Shown piece after piece: positions 1 through 6,095 of a stretch of 10,143 bases of DNA. Numbering within the stretch: position 1 is the first letter of the stretch; each line of letters opens with the position of its first letter. Under the pieces are notes generated by a model that did no database searches, was not told the origin of the DNA, and saw nothing but the letters and a program-made list of their open reading frames with translations. Location: the NCBI GenBank assembly GCA_047615875.1, contig JBLHGU010000185.1:1-10143 (forward strand). Reading direction: 5' to 3'. Made by a program: the position numbers and the translations under genes. This DNA is from JBLHGU01 sp047615875. Its GTDB lineage: Bacteria; Pseudomonadota; Gammaproteobacteria; Arenicellales; CAJQKF01.

Positions 1-2587
1 GGTATATGGCGTTATCAACATGCTCAAACGGTTGGAAGACGATTACAAGCCTACCCACATGGTGGTCGTGTTTGATGCCAAGGGCAAGACGTTTCGTAAT
101 GACATGTATGATAAATACAAAGCCAATCGTCCGCCGATGCCAGATGAATTGCGTACGCAAATAGAAGCGGTTCATGAATCAGTTCGTGCCATGGGCATGC
201 CGTTGTTGTGTGTTGGTGGGGTAGAAGCTGATGATGTCATTGGTACGCTCGCCATCCAGGCTGCAGAGCGCGGCATTAATGCGGTGATTGTCAGTGGTGA
301 TAAGGATCTCACCCAGCTGGTTAACGAGCATATTCAAATGGTCGATACCATGAAGGAGGTGGTTTATGATCGAGCAGGCGTGGAGAAAAAGTTTGGCATT
401 CCGCCAGAGCTCATCATCGATTATTTGAGCCTGGTGGGCGACACTTCGGATAATGTGCCCGGTGTGCCCAAGGTTGGCCCTAAAACCGCGGTCAAATGGT
501 TAACTGAGTATGGTTCATTGGAGGGCGTGTTAGCTCATAAAGAAGATATCAAAGGTAAGGTTGGAGAAAATCTACGCGACAACCTTGAGCAACTGGCCCT
601 GTCCCGAAAGTTGGTCACTTTAAAGTGTGATGTGGAACTGGAGTCTGGTCTGGATGACCTGGCTATGGGTGAGGAGGATGAGGATGCCCTGAAATCACTC
701 TTTGCACGAATGGAGTTTAAAAACTGGTTGAGTGAGCTGGGCGGACTTGAGTCTGAAGAGACCTCCGAAGAGTTTATCGAAACCGAGTATGAAACTATTC
801 TGGATGTAGATCATCTCGACGTATGGGTTGAACGCTTAAAACTGGCCGGAGAGTTTGCCATTGATACCGAGACCACGTCAGTCAATGCCATGCGGGCAGA
901 CCTGGTAGGCATTTCATTTAGTTGTGAAGCGGGCCAGGCGGGCTATTTGCCACTAACTCATAGCTATGAAAATGCGCCCGAGCAGATTCCACGCGAGGTG
1001 GCCCTGGAACATTTGCGCGAGGTGCTTGAGGGCGACGAGTACAGAAAGATTGGTCAGAACATTAAGTACGATCAAACAGTGTTTGCTCGTCATGGTATCA
1101 AGCTGGGCGGAATCACCTTTGACACCATGTTGGAATCCTATGTGCTCGACAGTACCGGTTCCCGTCATGATATGGACACCCTGGCGATAAAGCATCTGGG
1201 TGTGAAGACTATTAAATTCGAGGAAGTGGCTGGCAAAGGCAAGAACCAGATTACCTTTGACAAGATACCCTTGGAACAGGCAGCGAACTATGCCGCCGAA
1301 GATGCTGATATTACGCTTAGACTTCACCAGAAATTGCATCCCCGGTTGGAAGACACTGCCACTCTAAACAAGCTGTTTGAAACGATTGAAATGCCGTTGG
1401 TCCCGATTCTGTCTACGATAGAGCGCAATGGGGTCGGAATAGACGTCGATATGTTGATTGAACAGAGTCATCAGATTACCGAACGTACTGCGGAACTGGA
1501 AGCCCAGGCCCATAATGCCGCCGGTGAGGTATTTAATATCGCATCGCCCAAGCAGATACAGCATATTCTGTTCGACAAGCTGGGCTTGCCGATAATTAGC
1601 AAAACAGCCAAGGGACAGGCATCTACAGCAGAAAATGTACTGCATGAGCTGGCACAGGATTATGAGTTACCGAAACTGATTCTTGAGCACCGCGGCTTAA
1701 GTAAGCTTAAATCTACCTATACCGATAAACTTCCGAATCTGGTTGATCCTGAAACCGGCCGTATACACACTTCTTATCATCAAGCGGTAGCGGCAACTGG
1801 GCGGCTTTCCTCAGCAGACCCTAATCTGCAAAATATTCCTATCAGGACCGCAGAAGGACGAAAGATTCGCGAGGCCTTTGTGCCTGATCCAGGTTGTAAA
1901 CTGGTTTCTATTGATTACTCCCAGATCGAGTTGCGCATCATGGCCCATCTTAGCGGAGATCCAGGTCTGGTACAGGCATTTTCAACTGGGCAGGACGTGC
2001 ATCGCGCAACGGCGGCGGAAGTATTTGGTATCGAGCCTGGTCAGGTCACTGATGACCAGCGTCGTCATGCCAAGGCGATCAACTTTGGATTAATTTATGG
2101 TATGTCGGCTTTTGGTCTGGCACGTCAATTGGGTATCGATCGATCCAGTGCGCAAGATTTTGTAAACGTTTATTTCGAACGCTATCCAGGCGTGCGGAAC
2201 TTTATGGATAGCATCAAAGAAATTGCCCGCGAACAGAAGTATGTCGAGACAGTGTTTGGACGAAGATTATATCTGCCTGAGATTAACGCCAAGAACCATG
2301 TCAGACGCCAATATGCAGAACGTACAGCTATCAATGCGCCGATGCAGGGTACTGCGGCAGACCTTATTAAACTGGCCATGATAGCGGTTGATCAATGGAT
2401 CAGCGCAGAACATCCACAGGTACGACTCATTATGCAGGTACACGATGAGTTGGTGCTGGAGGTTCCGGAGTCGGATCTGGAGCAGGTGGTAGAGCCAATC
2501 AAGCAGCTAATGACGTCCGTTGCCGAACTGCATGTGCCCCTTGAGGTAGAAGCTGGAATTGGCGATAACTGGGCCCAGGCGCATTAG
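1..2587 (+). CDS. polA: DNA polymerase I, 5' end outside the window
   Basis: DNA polymerase I removes RNA primers, fills gaps in lagging-strand and repair synthesis, and proofreads. The frame is open from base 2 (VYGVINMLKRL), matching E. coli PolA around residue 40, so about 40 N-terminal residues are missing; the ATG at base 20 is internal, not the start. Counting from that ATG: the 5'-nuclease (FEN) domain covers about 1-240, with VEADDVIG, SGDKD and the helix-hairpin-helix region GDTSDNVPGVPKVGPKTA. The 3'-5' exonuclease domain covers about 255-450 and keeps its acidic residues (IDTET at 281-285, NIKYD, YAAEDAD), so proofreading should be active. Polymerase motif A is IDYSQIE (catalytic D632), motif B runs from K685 through NFGLIYG with F689 (equivalent of E. 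coli F762, the residue type that disfavours dideoxynucleotides), and motif C is QVHDE (D809). No frameshift is seen. The stop is TAG. Confidence 0.98.
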   Translation, partial: VYGVINMLKRLEDDYKPTHMVVVFDAKGKTFRNDMYDKYKANRPPMPDELRTQIEAVHESVRAMGMPLLCVGGVEADDVIGTLAIQAAERGINAVIVSGDKDLTQLVNEHIQMVDTMKEVVYDRAGVEKKFGIPPELIIDYLSLVGDTSDNVPGVPKVGPKTAVKWLTEYGSLEGVLAHKEDIKGKVGENLRDNLEQLALSRKLVTLKCDVELESGLDDLAMGEEDEDALKSLFARMEFKNWLSELGGLESEETSEEFIETEYETILDVDHLDVWVERLKLAGEFAIDTETTSVNAMRADLVGISFSCEAGQAGYLPLTHSYENAPEQIPREVALEHLREVLEGDEYRKIGQNIKYDQTVFARHGIKLGGITFDTMLESYVLDSTGSRHDMDTLAIKHLGVKTIKFEEVAGKGKNQITFDKIPLEQAANYAAEDADITLRLHQKLHPRLEDTATLNKLFETIEMPLVPILSTIERNGVGIDVDMLIEQSHQITERTAELEAQAHNAAGEVFNIASPKQIQHILFDKLGLPIISKTAKGQASTAENVLHELAQDYELPKLILEHRGLSKLKSTYTDKLPNLVDPETGRIHTSYHQAVAATGRLSSADPNLQNIPIRTAEGRKIREAFVPDPGCKLVSIDYSQIELRIMAHLSGDPGLVQAFSTGQDVHRATAAEVFGIEPGQVTDDQRRHAKAINFGLIYGMSAFGLARQLGIDRSSAQDFVNVYFERYPGVRNFMDSIKEIAREQKYVETVFGRRLYLPEINAKNHVRRQYAERTAINAPMQGTAADLIKLAMIAVDQWISAEHPQVRLIMQVHDELVLEVPESDLEQVVEPIKQLMTSVAELHVPLEVEAGIGDNWAQAH

Positions 2588-2641
2588 TTCCAGATTAGAA
2601 TCAGCTAGATATAAGAGAATCCTTAACTTTAAGTAACAATG

Positions 2642-2669
2642 GGAACCAATTTTTAGCTGTAGCGTCTTA
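2642..2669 (+). promoter_or_regulatory. Likely sigmaE/AlgU-type promoter of the polA-engB small RNA
   Basis: GGAACCA at 2642-2648 and TCTTA at 2665-2669 are separated by 16 bases. This fits the extracytoplasmic sigma factor pattern GGAACTT-N16-TCnnA used by E. coli sigmaE and Pseudomonas AlgU (sigma22), with departures only at the end of the -35 box. Transcription would start near 2675-2677, directly at the first hairpin of the proposed RNA. P. aeruginosa ErsA, at the same locus, is known to be AlgU dependent, which supports the reading. No equally good sigma70 promoter was noticed at this position. Confidence 0.6.
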
Positions 2670-2675
2670 AGTTAT

Positions 2676-2793
2676 AACGGAAGGTTAGGATTGCTTTCCG
2701 TCCCGTCCCTCCTCCCTGGACGGGAGGTGTCGATTCCCGTTTTGACACCAATTGCTTGTAACCCCGGTTTCTTTATGGAACCGGGGTTTTTTT
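2676..2793 (+). ncRNA. Candidate small regulatory RNA, ErsA / Spot 42 locus
   Basis: The position between convergent polA and engB is that of Spot 42 (spf) in Enterobacteriaceae and of ErsA in Pseudomonas. The proposed RNA is about 118 nt. Hairpin 1 pairs 2677-2684 with 2694-2701 (ACGGAAGG with CTTTCCGT, one G-U) around a 9-base loop. Hairpin 2 pairs CCCGTCC (2702-2708) with GGACGGG (2718-2724) and exposes the loop CTCCTCCCT, which is complementary to purine-rich Shine-Dalgarno sequences. A less structured stretch, 2725-2759, leads to the terminator hairpin. A C-rich seed and a U-rich tail suggest an Hfq-dependent RNA that blocks translation starts. From position, promoter and C-rich seed I favour an ErsA-like RNA over a Spot 42 homologue, but no alignment was possible. 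Seen: locus, hairpins, terminator. Inferred: family and mode of action. Confidence 0.7.
2760..2793 (+). terminator. Rho-independent terminator of the polA-engB small RNA
   Basis: AACCCCGGTT (2760-2769) pairs with AACCGGGGTT (2779-2788), and the stem can extend inward by a T-G and a C-G pair to a five-base loop. A run of seven T (2787-2793) follows on the + strand. On the - strand the same hairpin is followed only by TTACAAG, so it should not efficiently stop transcripts coming from engB. It may also stop read-through from polA, which has no terminator of its own that I can see. Confidence 0.88.
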
Positions 2794-2822
2794 ATGAGAC
2801 ATCGATAATAATTGGTCTTTTA

Positions 2823-3431
2823 CTAATAATTTTCTCCCAGAAAATCTATAATCACGCTTCTGGCTTCCTCGAGTCCAACTTTTTTCAAAACTGAAAATAG
2901 CTGAACACTGACATCTGGCATATTTTGGATGGTTTTTTTAACTGAGAGCAGGGCAGTTTTAGCCTGGCTATTGCTTAATTTATCTGCCTTGGTTAGCAGA
3001 ATATGCACGGGAAGTTCATTGGTAAGGCACCAGTCAAGCATTTGCTGATCCAACGGGGTTAACGGTCTGCGAGAATCCATGGGCAAAATCAGTGCACGCA
3101 GGGACTGGCGTTTCTTCAGGAAATTCGCGATGCTCTCTTCCCAATGACGGCGTACATTTAACGGTACTTTGGCGAAGCCATAACCGGGGAGATCGACCAG
3201 GCGTTGTTCGGTTGCCAAATCGAAGAAAACGATTTGTTGCGTCCGCCCCGGAGTCTTGCTTGTTTTGGCCAGGCCGCGATGATTCGTAATGGCGTTGATG
3301 GCGCTGGATTTGCCCACGTTGGAGCGACCAGCAAAGGCAACCTCAGGTAGTTCGGGGTCTGGCCATTGGCTTTGTAGATGGGCACTAATTACGAATGTAG
3401 CGCTGTTCAGATTAACTGGATTTGATGGCAT
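2823..3431 (-). CDS. engB: Ribosome biogenesis GTPase EngB (YihA/YsxC)
   Basis: EngB is a small essential GTPase of the TrmE-Era-EngA-EngB-Septin class that acts in 50S ribosomal subunit assembly in the cytoplasm. The reading from the ATG at 3431 gives 202 residues, usual for the family (E. coli about 210). Visible motifs: P-loop GRSNVGKS (35-42), switch region TPGRTQ (61-66), G3 DLPGYG (80-85), G4 TKAD (147-150), and a G5-like FSVLKK (179-184). The frame extends three codons upstream to a TTG at 3440. I prefer the ATG, because neither start has a strong ribosome binding site but a GAG lies just upstream of the ATG and the homologous N-termini are short. The gene is convergent with polA and divergent from the cytochrome c4 gene, the Pseudomonas arrangement. 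No terminator follows it on its own strand before the small RNA. Confidence 0.96.
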   Translation of the reverse strand: MPSNPVNLNSATFVISAHLQSQWPDPELPEVAFAGRSNVGKSSAINAITNHRGLAKTSKTPGRTQQIVFFDLATEQRLVDLPGYGFAKVPLNVRRHWEESIANFLKKRQSLRALILPMDSRRPLTPLDQQMLDWCLTNELPVHILLTKADKLSNSQAKTALLSVKKTIQNMPDVSVQLFSVLKKVGLEEARSVIIDFLGENY

Positions 3432-3455
3432 GGTGCTCAAGATCGTTAGAGAAAT

Positions 3456-3484
3456 TTGACGAGTGGGGGGAAATCGTATATACG
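3456..3484 (+). promoter_or_regulatory. Possible sigma70 promoter for the cytochrome c4 gene
   Basis: TTGACG (3456-3461) matches five of six -35 bases. TATACG (3479-3484) lies 17 bases downstream and matches four of six -10 bases; the overlapping TATATA at 3477 is a better hexamer but has only a 15-base spacer. The -10 lies inside the self-complementary CGTATATACG (3475-3484), which could itself be a small operator. The resulting leader would be about 75 bases. The site lies in the 134-base gap between divergent engB and the cytochrome gene, just upstream of the engB start. I did not find a convincing engB promoter there. Confidence 0.4.
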
Positions 3485-3565
3485 GTGGCGGCCCCAGAAT
3501 TTTGTTCTATTCGGTGAATTTTAGTCCATCGAACGAAAGTTTTTTCATTATCGCAGGAGTGTCTC

Positions 3566-4177
3566 ATGAACCTCAAAAGTTTTAGCCTTTTATTTGGTGT
3601 TATCGCCGGACTTGGTTGGAATGCAATGACAATTGCATCCGGCGACGCCGCAGCAGGCGAAGAAAAGTCCCAGCCCTGTATAGCCTGTCATGGCGTCGCA
3701 GGAAAGAGTGCCATCGCTCAGTTTCCAGTTTTAGCCGGTCAGGTGCCCGGATATATTGCTTCCCAGCTAGCTGAATTTAAAAGTGGCGTGCGCAATGACC
3801 CGGTAATGGCTGGAATGGTTGCCACGCTTACGGCTGAAGATATGGCTGATCTTGATGCTTATTATTCAGCTCAGGACCCTATGCAGCTTTCAATAAGCGA
3901 AGATCAGGTCGCTGAAGCCGAACGTGGTGAGAAAGTTTATCGTGGTGGTTATCGTGCATTTGAAATAGCGGCTTGCATGGGCTGTCATGGCCCCGCCGGA
4001 CATGGCATTCCGCCGCGTTTTCCTCGTGTATCTGGACAGCATGCGGCCTACCTGGAAAAACAGCTATTAGCACTGAAAAAGGGTACCCGGGTTAGTGAGG
4101 TAATGAACTCCATCGCTTTTCGCTTATCTGAGCAACAGATAAAAGAATTAGCCCTGTATATGTCAGCGCTTAAGTAA
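3566..4177 (+). CDS. Cytochrome c4, periplasmic di-haem protein
   Basis: Cytochrome c4 is a periplasmic electron carrier that passes electrons from the bc1 complex to terminal oxidases such as cbb3. The 203 residues start with a signal peptide (basic MNLK, hydrophobic core to about 22, likely cleavage near ASG/DAAAGEE). Two class I cytochrome c domains follow, each with a covalent haem site: CIACH (38-42) and CMGCH (137-141). Candidate axial methionines are M81 or M84 in the first domain and M180 in the second. Two similar halves with these spacings are diagnostic of c4. AGGAG at 3555-3559 gives a good ribosome binding site for this ATG. In Pseudomonas a c4 gene also lies beside engB, but there an additional single cytochrome gene intervenes and it is absent here. 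The nearest downstream hairpin points the other way (see 4195-4220), so transcript ending is unclear. Confidence 0.95.
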   Translation: MNLKSFSLLFGVIAGLGWNAMTIASGDAAAGEEKSQPCIACHGVAGKSAIAQFPVLAGQVPGYIASQLAEFKSGVRNDPVMAGMVATLTAEDMADLDAYYSAQDPMQLSISEDQVAEAERGEKVYRGGYRAFEIAACMGCHGPAGHGIPPRFPRVSGQHAAYLEKQLLALKKGTRVSEVMNSIAFRLSEQQIKELALYMSALK

Positions 4178-4194
4178 CCCGTCAAACTACGGAC

Positions 4195-4220
4195 AAAAAA
4201 AACCCCTCCCAAGGGAGGGG
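4195..4220 (-). terminator. Rho-independent terminator, - strand
   Basis: CCCCTCCC (4203-4210) and GGGAGGGG (4213-4220) form a very GC-rich stem closed by two A (in practice a four-base CAAG turn). On the - strand the stem is followed by eight T (the A run at 4195-4202). On the + strand it is followed by CATATTC, without a T run, so it is not a normal terminator for the cytochrome c4 gene. The long A run could still favour weak bidirectional use. Confidence 0.82.
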
Positions 4221-4309
4221 CATATTCAATACGACTCGGATTCGGTGGGGGTGCTTTGAGGAAGGAACAACCGAGTCGGATGGTGCTGCGCGGAATCCCG
4301 TTCAGCACC
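4195..4309 (-). ncRNA. Candidate small RNA, family not recognised
   Basis: The left part of the 364-base gap between cytochrome c4 and argH reads as a compact RNA gene on the - strand, about 115 nt. In RNA order: hairpin 1 is formed by GGTGCTG and CAGCACC (+ strand 4303-4309 with 4282-4288) around a 14-base loop. Hairpin 2 has an 8-bp stem CGACTCGG/CCGAGTCG (4271-4278 with 4232-4239) around a 31-base pyrimidine-rich loop (4240-4270) that contains CCTTCC and CACCCCCACC, both anti-Shine-Dalgarno-like. A short AU-rich linker (4221-4231) leads to a GC-rich terminator with eight T. A -10/-35 pair places the start at hairpin 1. An overlapping 98-codon open frame has no recognisable protein features and runs into the cytochrome gene. 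Seen: all structures. Inferred: that it is transcribed and acts by base pairing. Confidence 0.62.
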
Positions 4310-4314
4310 AATGA

Positions 4315-4344
4315 ATCATAATCTAGACACCTTAGGCCTTCCAA
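4315..4344 (-). promoter_or_regulatory. Likely sigma70 promoter of the - strand small RNA
   Basis: On the - strand TTGGAA (+ strand 4339-4344, four of six -35 bases) and TATGAT (+ strand 4315-4320, five of six -10 bases) are separated by 18 bases. Transcription would start near 4309, at the first base of hairpin 1. That agreement with the hairpin is the main reason to believe both. No operator that I can name is seen. Confidence 0.5.
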
Positions 4345-4541
4345 TCAACCTGTTTTGGACTATCGGTCTAGTGTGTCGGACGAACGGTCGTTTTCCAAAT
4401 AACTGCTTCTCATGCTCTGGGGTTTGACTAAACTTCTGGGAAAATCCTAATCTGTTGGTGCCAGCTCTGTTTGGCAGGGTACACTAGCGCACAGTTCATA
4501 TTTCCCATATCCGACTGTTAATTTTTGGACTTTTTGATTCG
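4345..4541 (+). promoter_or_regulatory. argH leader region with a possible promoter
   Basis: This stretch has no gene. The best + strand promoter candidate is TACACT (4480-4485) in the context GGGTACACTAG, with TTGGTG (4455-4460) 19 bases upstream, which is a long spacer. A second candidate is TTGACT (4424-4429) with CCTAAT (4446-4451), spacer 16. Between the boxes of the first candidate, TGCCA (4459-4463) and TGGCA (4472-4476) form an inverted repeat that could be an operator half-site pair or a weak hairpin. No ARG-box, T-box, attenuator peptide or riboswitch was recognised. No good ribosome binding site precedes the argH ATG. Confidence 0.35.
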
Positions 4542-5924
4542 ATGAGTAAAAAACTATGGGGTGGCCGATTTAAACAGGGCACTAATATTGTTATGGAGAA
4601 ATTCTCCGCCAGTGTGCAGTTTGATCAGCGTCTATTTGGGCAAGATATTCGCGGTTCTATTGCTCATGCTCGAATGCTGGCTCATTGTGGTGTGATTGAG
4701 AACCACGAACGTGACGCTATAGTCGCTGGTTTGCTAGAGATTTATCAGGAAATAGAGAACGGCGATTTCAACTGGCGTATTGATCTTGAAGACGTTCATA
4801 TGAATATCGAAGCCGAATTGACGAGACGTATTGGCGAACCCGGCAAGAAATTGCATACAGGGCGCTCACGTAATGATCAGGTTGCTACAGATGTGCGCCT
4901 TTTCCTTAGAGACGCTGTCGATGAAATTCAAACCGGCTTACGCGTAGTTCAGGAAGCTTTGTTGAATAAGGCCGAGCAGGAAGTCAATACAATTATGCCC
5001 GGGTTTACCCACATGCAAAGCGCCCAGCCCGTGTCCTGTGGACATCATCTCCTGGCCTGGTTCGAAATGCTGCAAAGAGACTTTGAGCGTCTTACTGATT
5101 GCCGAAAAAGAATTAATATTTCACCTCTGGGTTGTGCGGCTTTGGCTGGCACATCATTTCCCATCGATCGTGAAATGACAGCAAAAGAGTTGGGTTTCGA
5201 GTCTATCTCAAGAAATTCTCTTGATGGTGTGTCAGATCGAGACTTTATGATCGAATTCAATGCCGCAGCCGCTTTGTTGGGAGTGCATCTGTCGAGAATG
5301 TCCGAAGAACTGGTCTGGTGGTCCTCAGCTCAGTTTGGTTTTGTCGACCTTGGTGATGGCTTTTGTACCGGGTCAAGTATCATGCCGCAGAAGAAAAATC
5401 CCGATGCTGCTGAGTTAGTGCGTGGGAAATCCGGTAGATTGACAGGCAATCTGGTTGCCCTGATTACTCTCATGAAGGGGCAGCCTCTGGCCTATAATCG
5501 GGATAATCAGGAAGACAAAGAGCCTGTGTTTGATAGTGTCGATGTAGTAATTGCCTGTCTGGAAGTATTCTCAGGGATGATCCCGGCCATGAAATTTGAC
5601 CGATCACGTATGCGCCTGGCAGCTAGTCAGGGTTATTCTACTGCAACAGATCTGGCGGATTATTTGGTACGCAAAGGGGTGCCTTTTAGAGACGCTCATG
5701 AAATTGTGGGCAAAGCAGTTCATTTTGCTGAATCTGAGAGTATTGGATTAGATGATATCGATCTTAAGAAACTTCAAGATTTCAGCGAGCACATTGAAGA
5801 TGACGTCTATGAGGTTCTGACTCTGGAGGGCTCGGTAAATGCCCGCAACCACGTTGGTGGGACTGCTTTTGAACGAGTGCGGAAGGAAATTCAAAATGCA
5901 CACGAACGGATCACCCTGAATTAG
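4542..5924 (+). CDS. argH: Argininosuccinate lyase
   Basis: ArgH cleaves argininosuccinate to arginine and fumarate, the last step of arginine synthesis, as a cytoplasmic homotetramer. The 460 residues match the family (E. coli 457) and the N-terminus MSKKLWGGRF is typical, which fixes the start even though the upstream bases lack a clear Shine-Dalgarno sequence (a GGA lies about 12 bases away). Visible motifs: HTGRSRNDQ (105-113), THMQSAQP (156-163) with the conserved histidine, and the fumarase/aspartase superfamily signature GSSIMPQKKNPD (277-288) carrying the mobile catalytic serine loop. No truncation or frameshift. It is the first gene of the + strand run that continues with lptM and lysA; the 36-base gap after it holds no terminator, so at least some read-through is likely. 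Confidence 0.97.
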   Translation: MSKKLWGGRFKQGTNIVMEKFSASVQFDQRLFGQDIRGSIAHARMLAHCGVIENHERDAIVAGLLEIYQEIENGDFNWRIDLEDVHMNIEAELTRRIGEPGKKLHTGRSRNDQVATDVRLFLRDAVDEIQTGLRVVQEALLNKAEQEVNTIMPGFTHMQSAQPVSCGHHLLAWFEMLQRDFERLTDCRKRINISPLGCAALAGTSFPIDREMTAKELGFESISRNSLDGVSDRDFMIEFNAAAALLGVHLSRMSEELVWWSSAQFGFVDLGDGFCTGSSIMPQKKNPDAAELVRGKSGRLTGNLVALITLMKGQPLAYNRDNQEDKEPVFDSVDVVIACLEVFSGMIPAMKFDRSRMRLAASQGYSTATDLADYLVRKGVPFRDAHEIVGKAVHFAESESIGLDDIDLKKLQDFSEHIEDDVYEVLTLEGSVNARNHVGGTAFERVRKEIQNAHERITLN

Positions 5925-5960
5925 GCTAAAATTAGTCATATCACTATTCGGAGAATATAC

Positions 5961-6095
5961 ATGCCCAAAATAATTAGTCGCCTGTCTGTTTTAGTATTGT
6001 TGCTTAGCGTTTTGTCAGCCTGCGGACAGAAGGGAGCACTTTACCTTCCTGACACAGAAGATCAGGAAGAAACAGCTACTACCACCACTTCATAG
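5961..6095 (+). CDS. lptM: LptM (YifL/LppL) small outer-membrane lipoprotein
   Basis: This 44-residue lipoprotein was found by eye. The translation begins MPKIISRLSVLVLLLSVLSA and continues with C21-GQKGALYLP. It has a short basic N-terminus, a hydrophobic segment, a lipobox ending at C21 (VLSAC) and directly after it the CGxKGxLYxP signature of the LptM/YifL family. The tail is short and acidic, then threonine-rich (ETATTTTS). In E. coli LptM is anchored in the outer membrane and helps LptD form its correct disulfides in the LptDE translocon that inserts LPS. GGAGA at 5950-5954 is a well spaced ribosome binding site. Its stop codon TAG is immediately followed by the GTG start of lysA, the usual lptM-lysA pairing in gammaproteobacteria. 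Usual family members are somewhat longer (E. coli 67 residues); the reduction is in the variable tail. Confidence 0.92.
   Translation: MPKIISRLSVLVLLLSVLSACGQKGALYLPDTEDQEETATTTTS

Noticed and set aside
20..22. ATG at base 20 as the start of polA
   Set aside because: The frame is open upstream, and VYGVIN before it matches the conserved MYGVLN of E. coli PolA, so this is an internal methionine.
953..1339. Longer antisense open frames inside polA and the other genes
   Set aside because: They are opposite-strand shadows of well supported coding regions, without ribosome binding sites or recognisable protein features.
2691..2894. 67-codon open frame on the + strand across the polA-engB gap
   Set aside because: It runs through the terminator hairpin and into the end of engB, has no ribosome binding site, and its protein shows no family features.
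3438..3440. TTG at 3440 as the start of engB
   Set aside because: It adds only three residues, has no ribosome binding site, and an ATG follows directly at 3431. It remains possible.
4203..4220. Hairpin after cytochrome c4 as that gene's own terminator
   Set aside because: The T run lies on the - strand; on the + strand the stem is followed by CATATTC. It suits a transcript coming from the right.
4048..4344. 98-codon open frame on the - strand between cytochrome c4 and argH
   Set aside because: It overlaps the end of the cytochrome gene, has no ribosome binding site or recognisable motif, and its middle consists of the inverted repeats and terminator of the proposed small RNA.
5945..5957. 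Small hairpin TATTC-GGA-GAATA covering the lptM ribosome binding site
   Set aside because: The five-base-pair AT-rich stem with a three-base loop is too weak to call a regulatory element.
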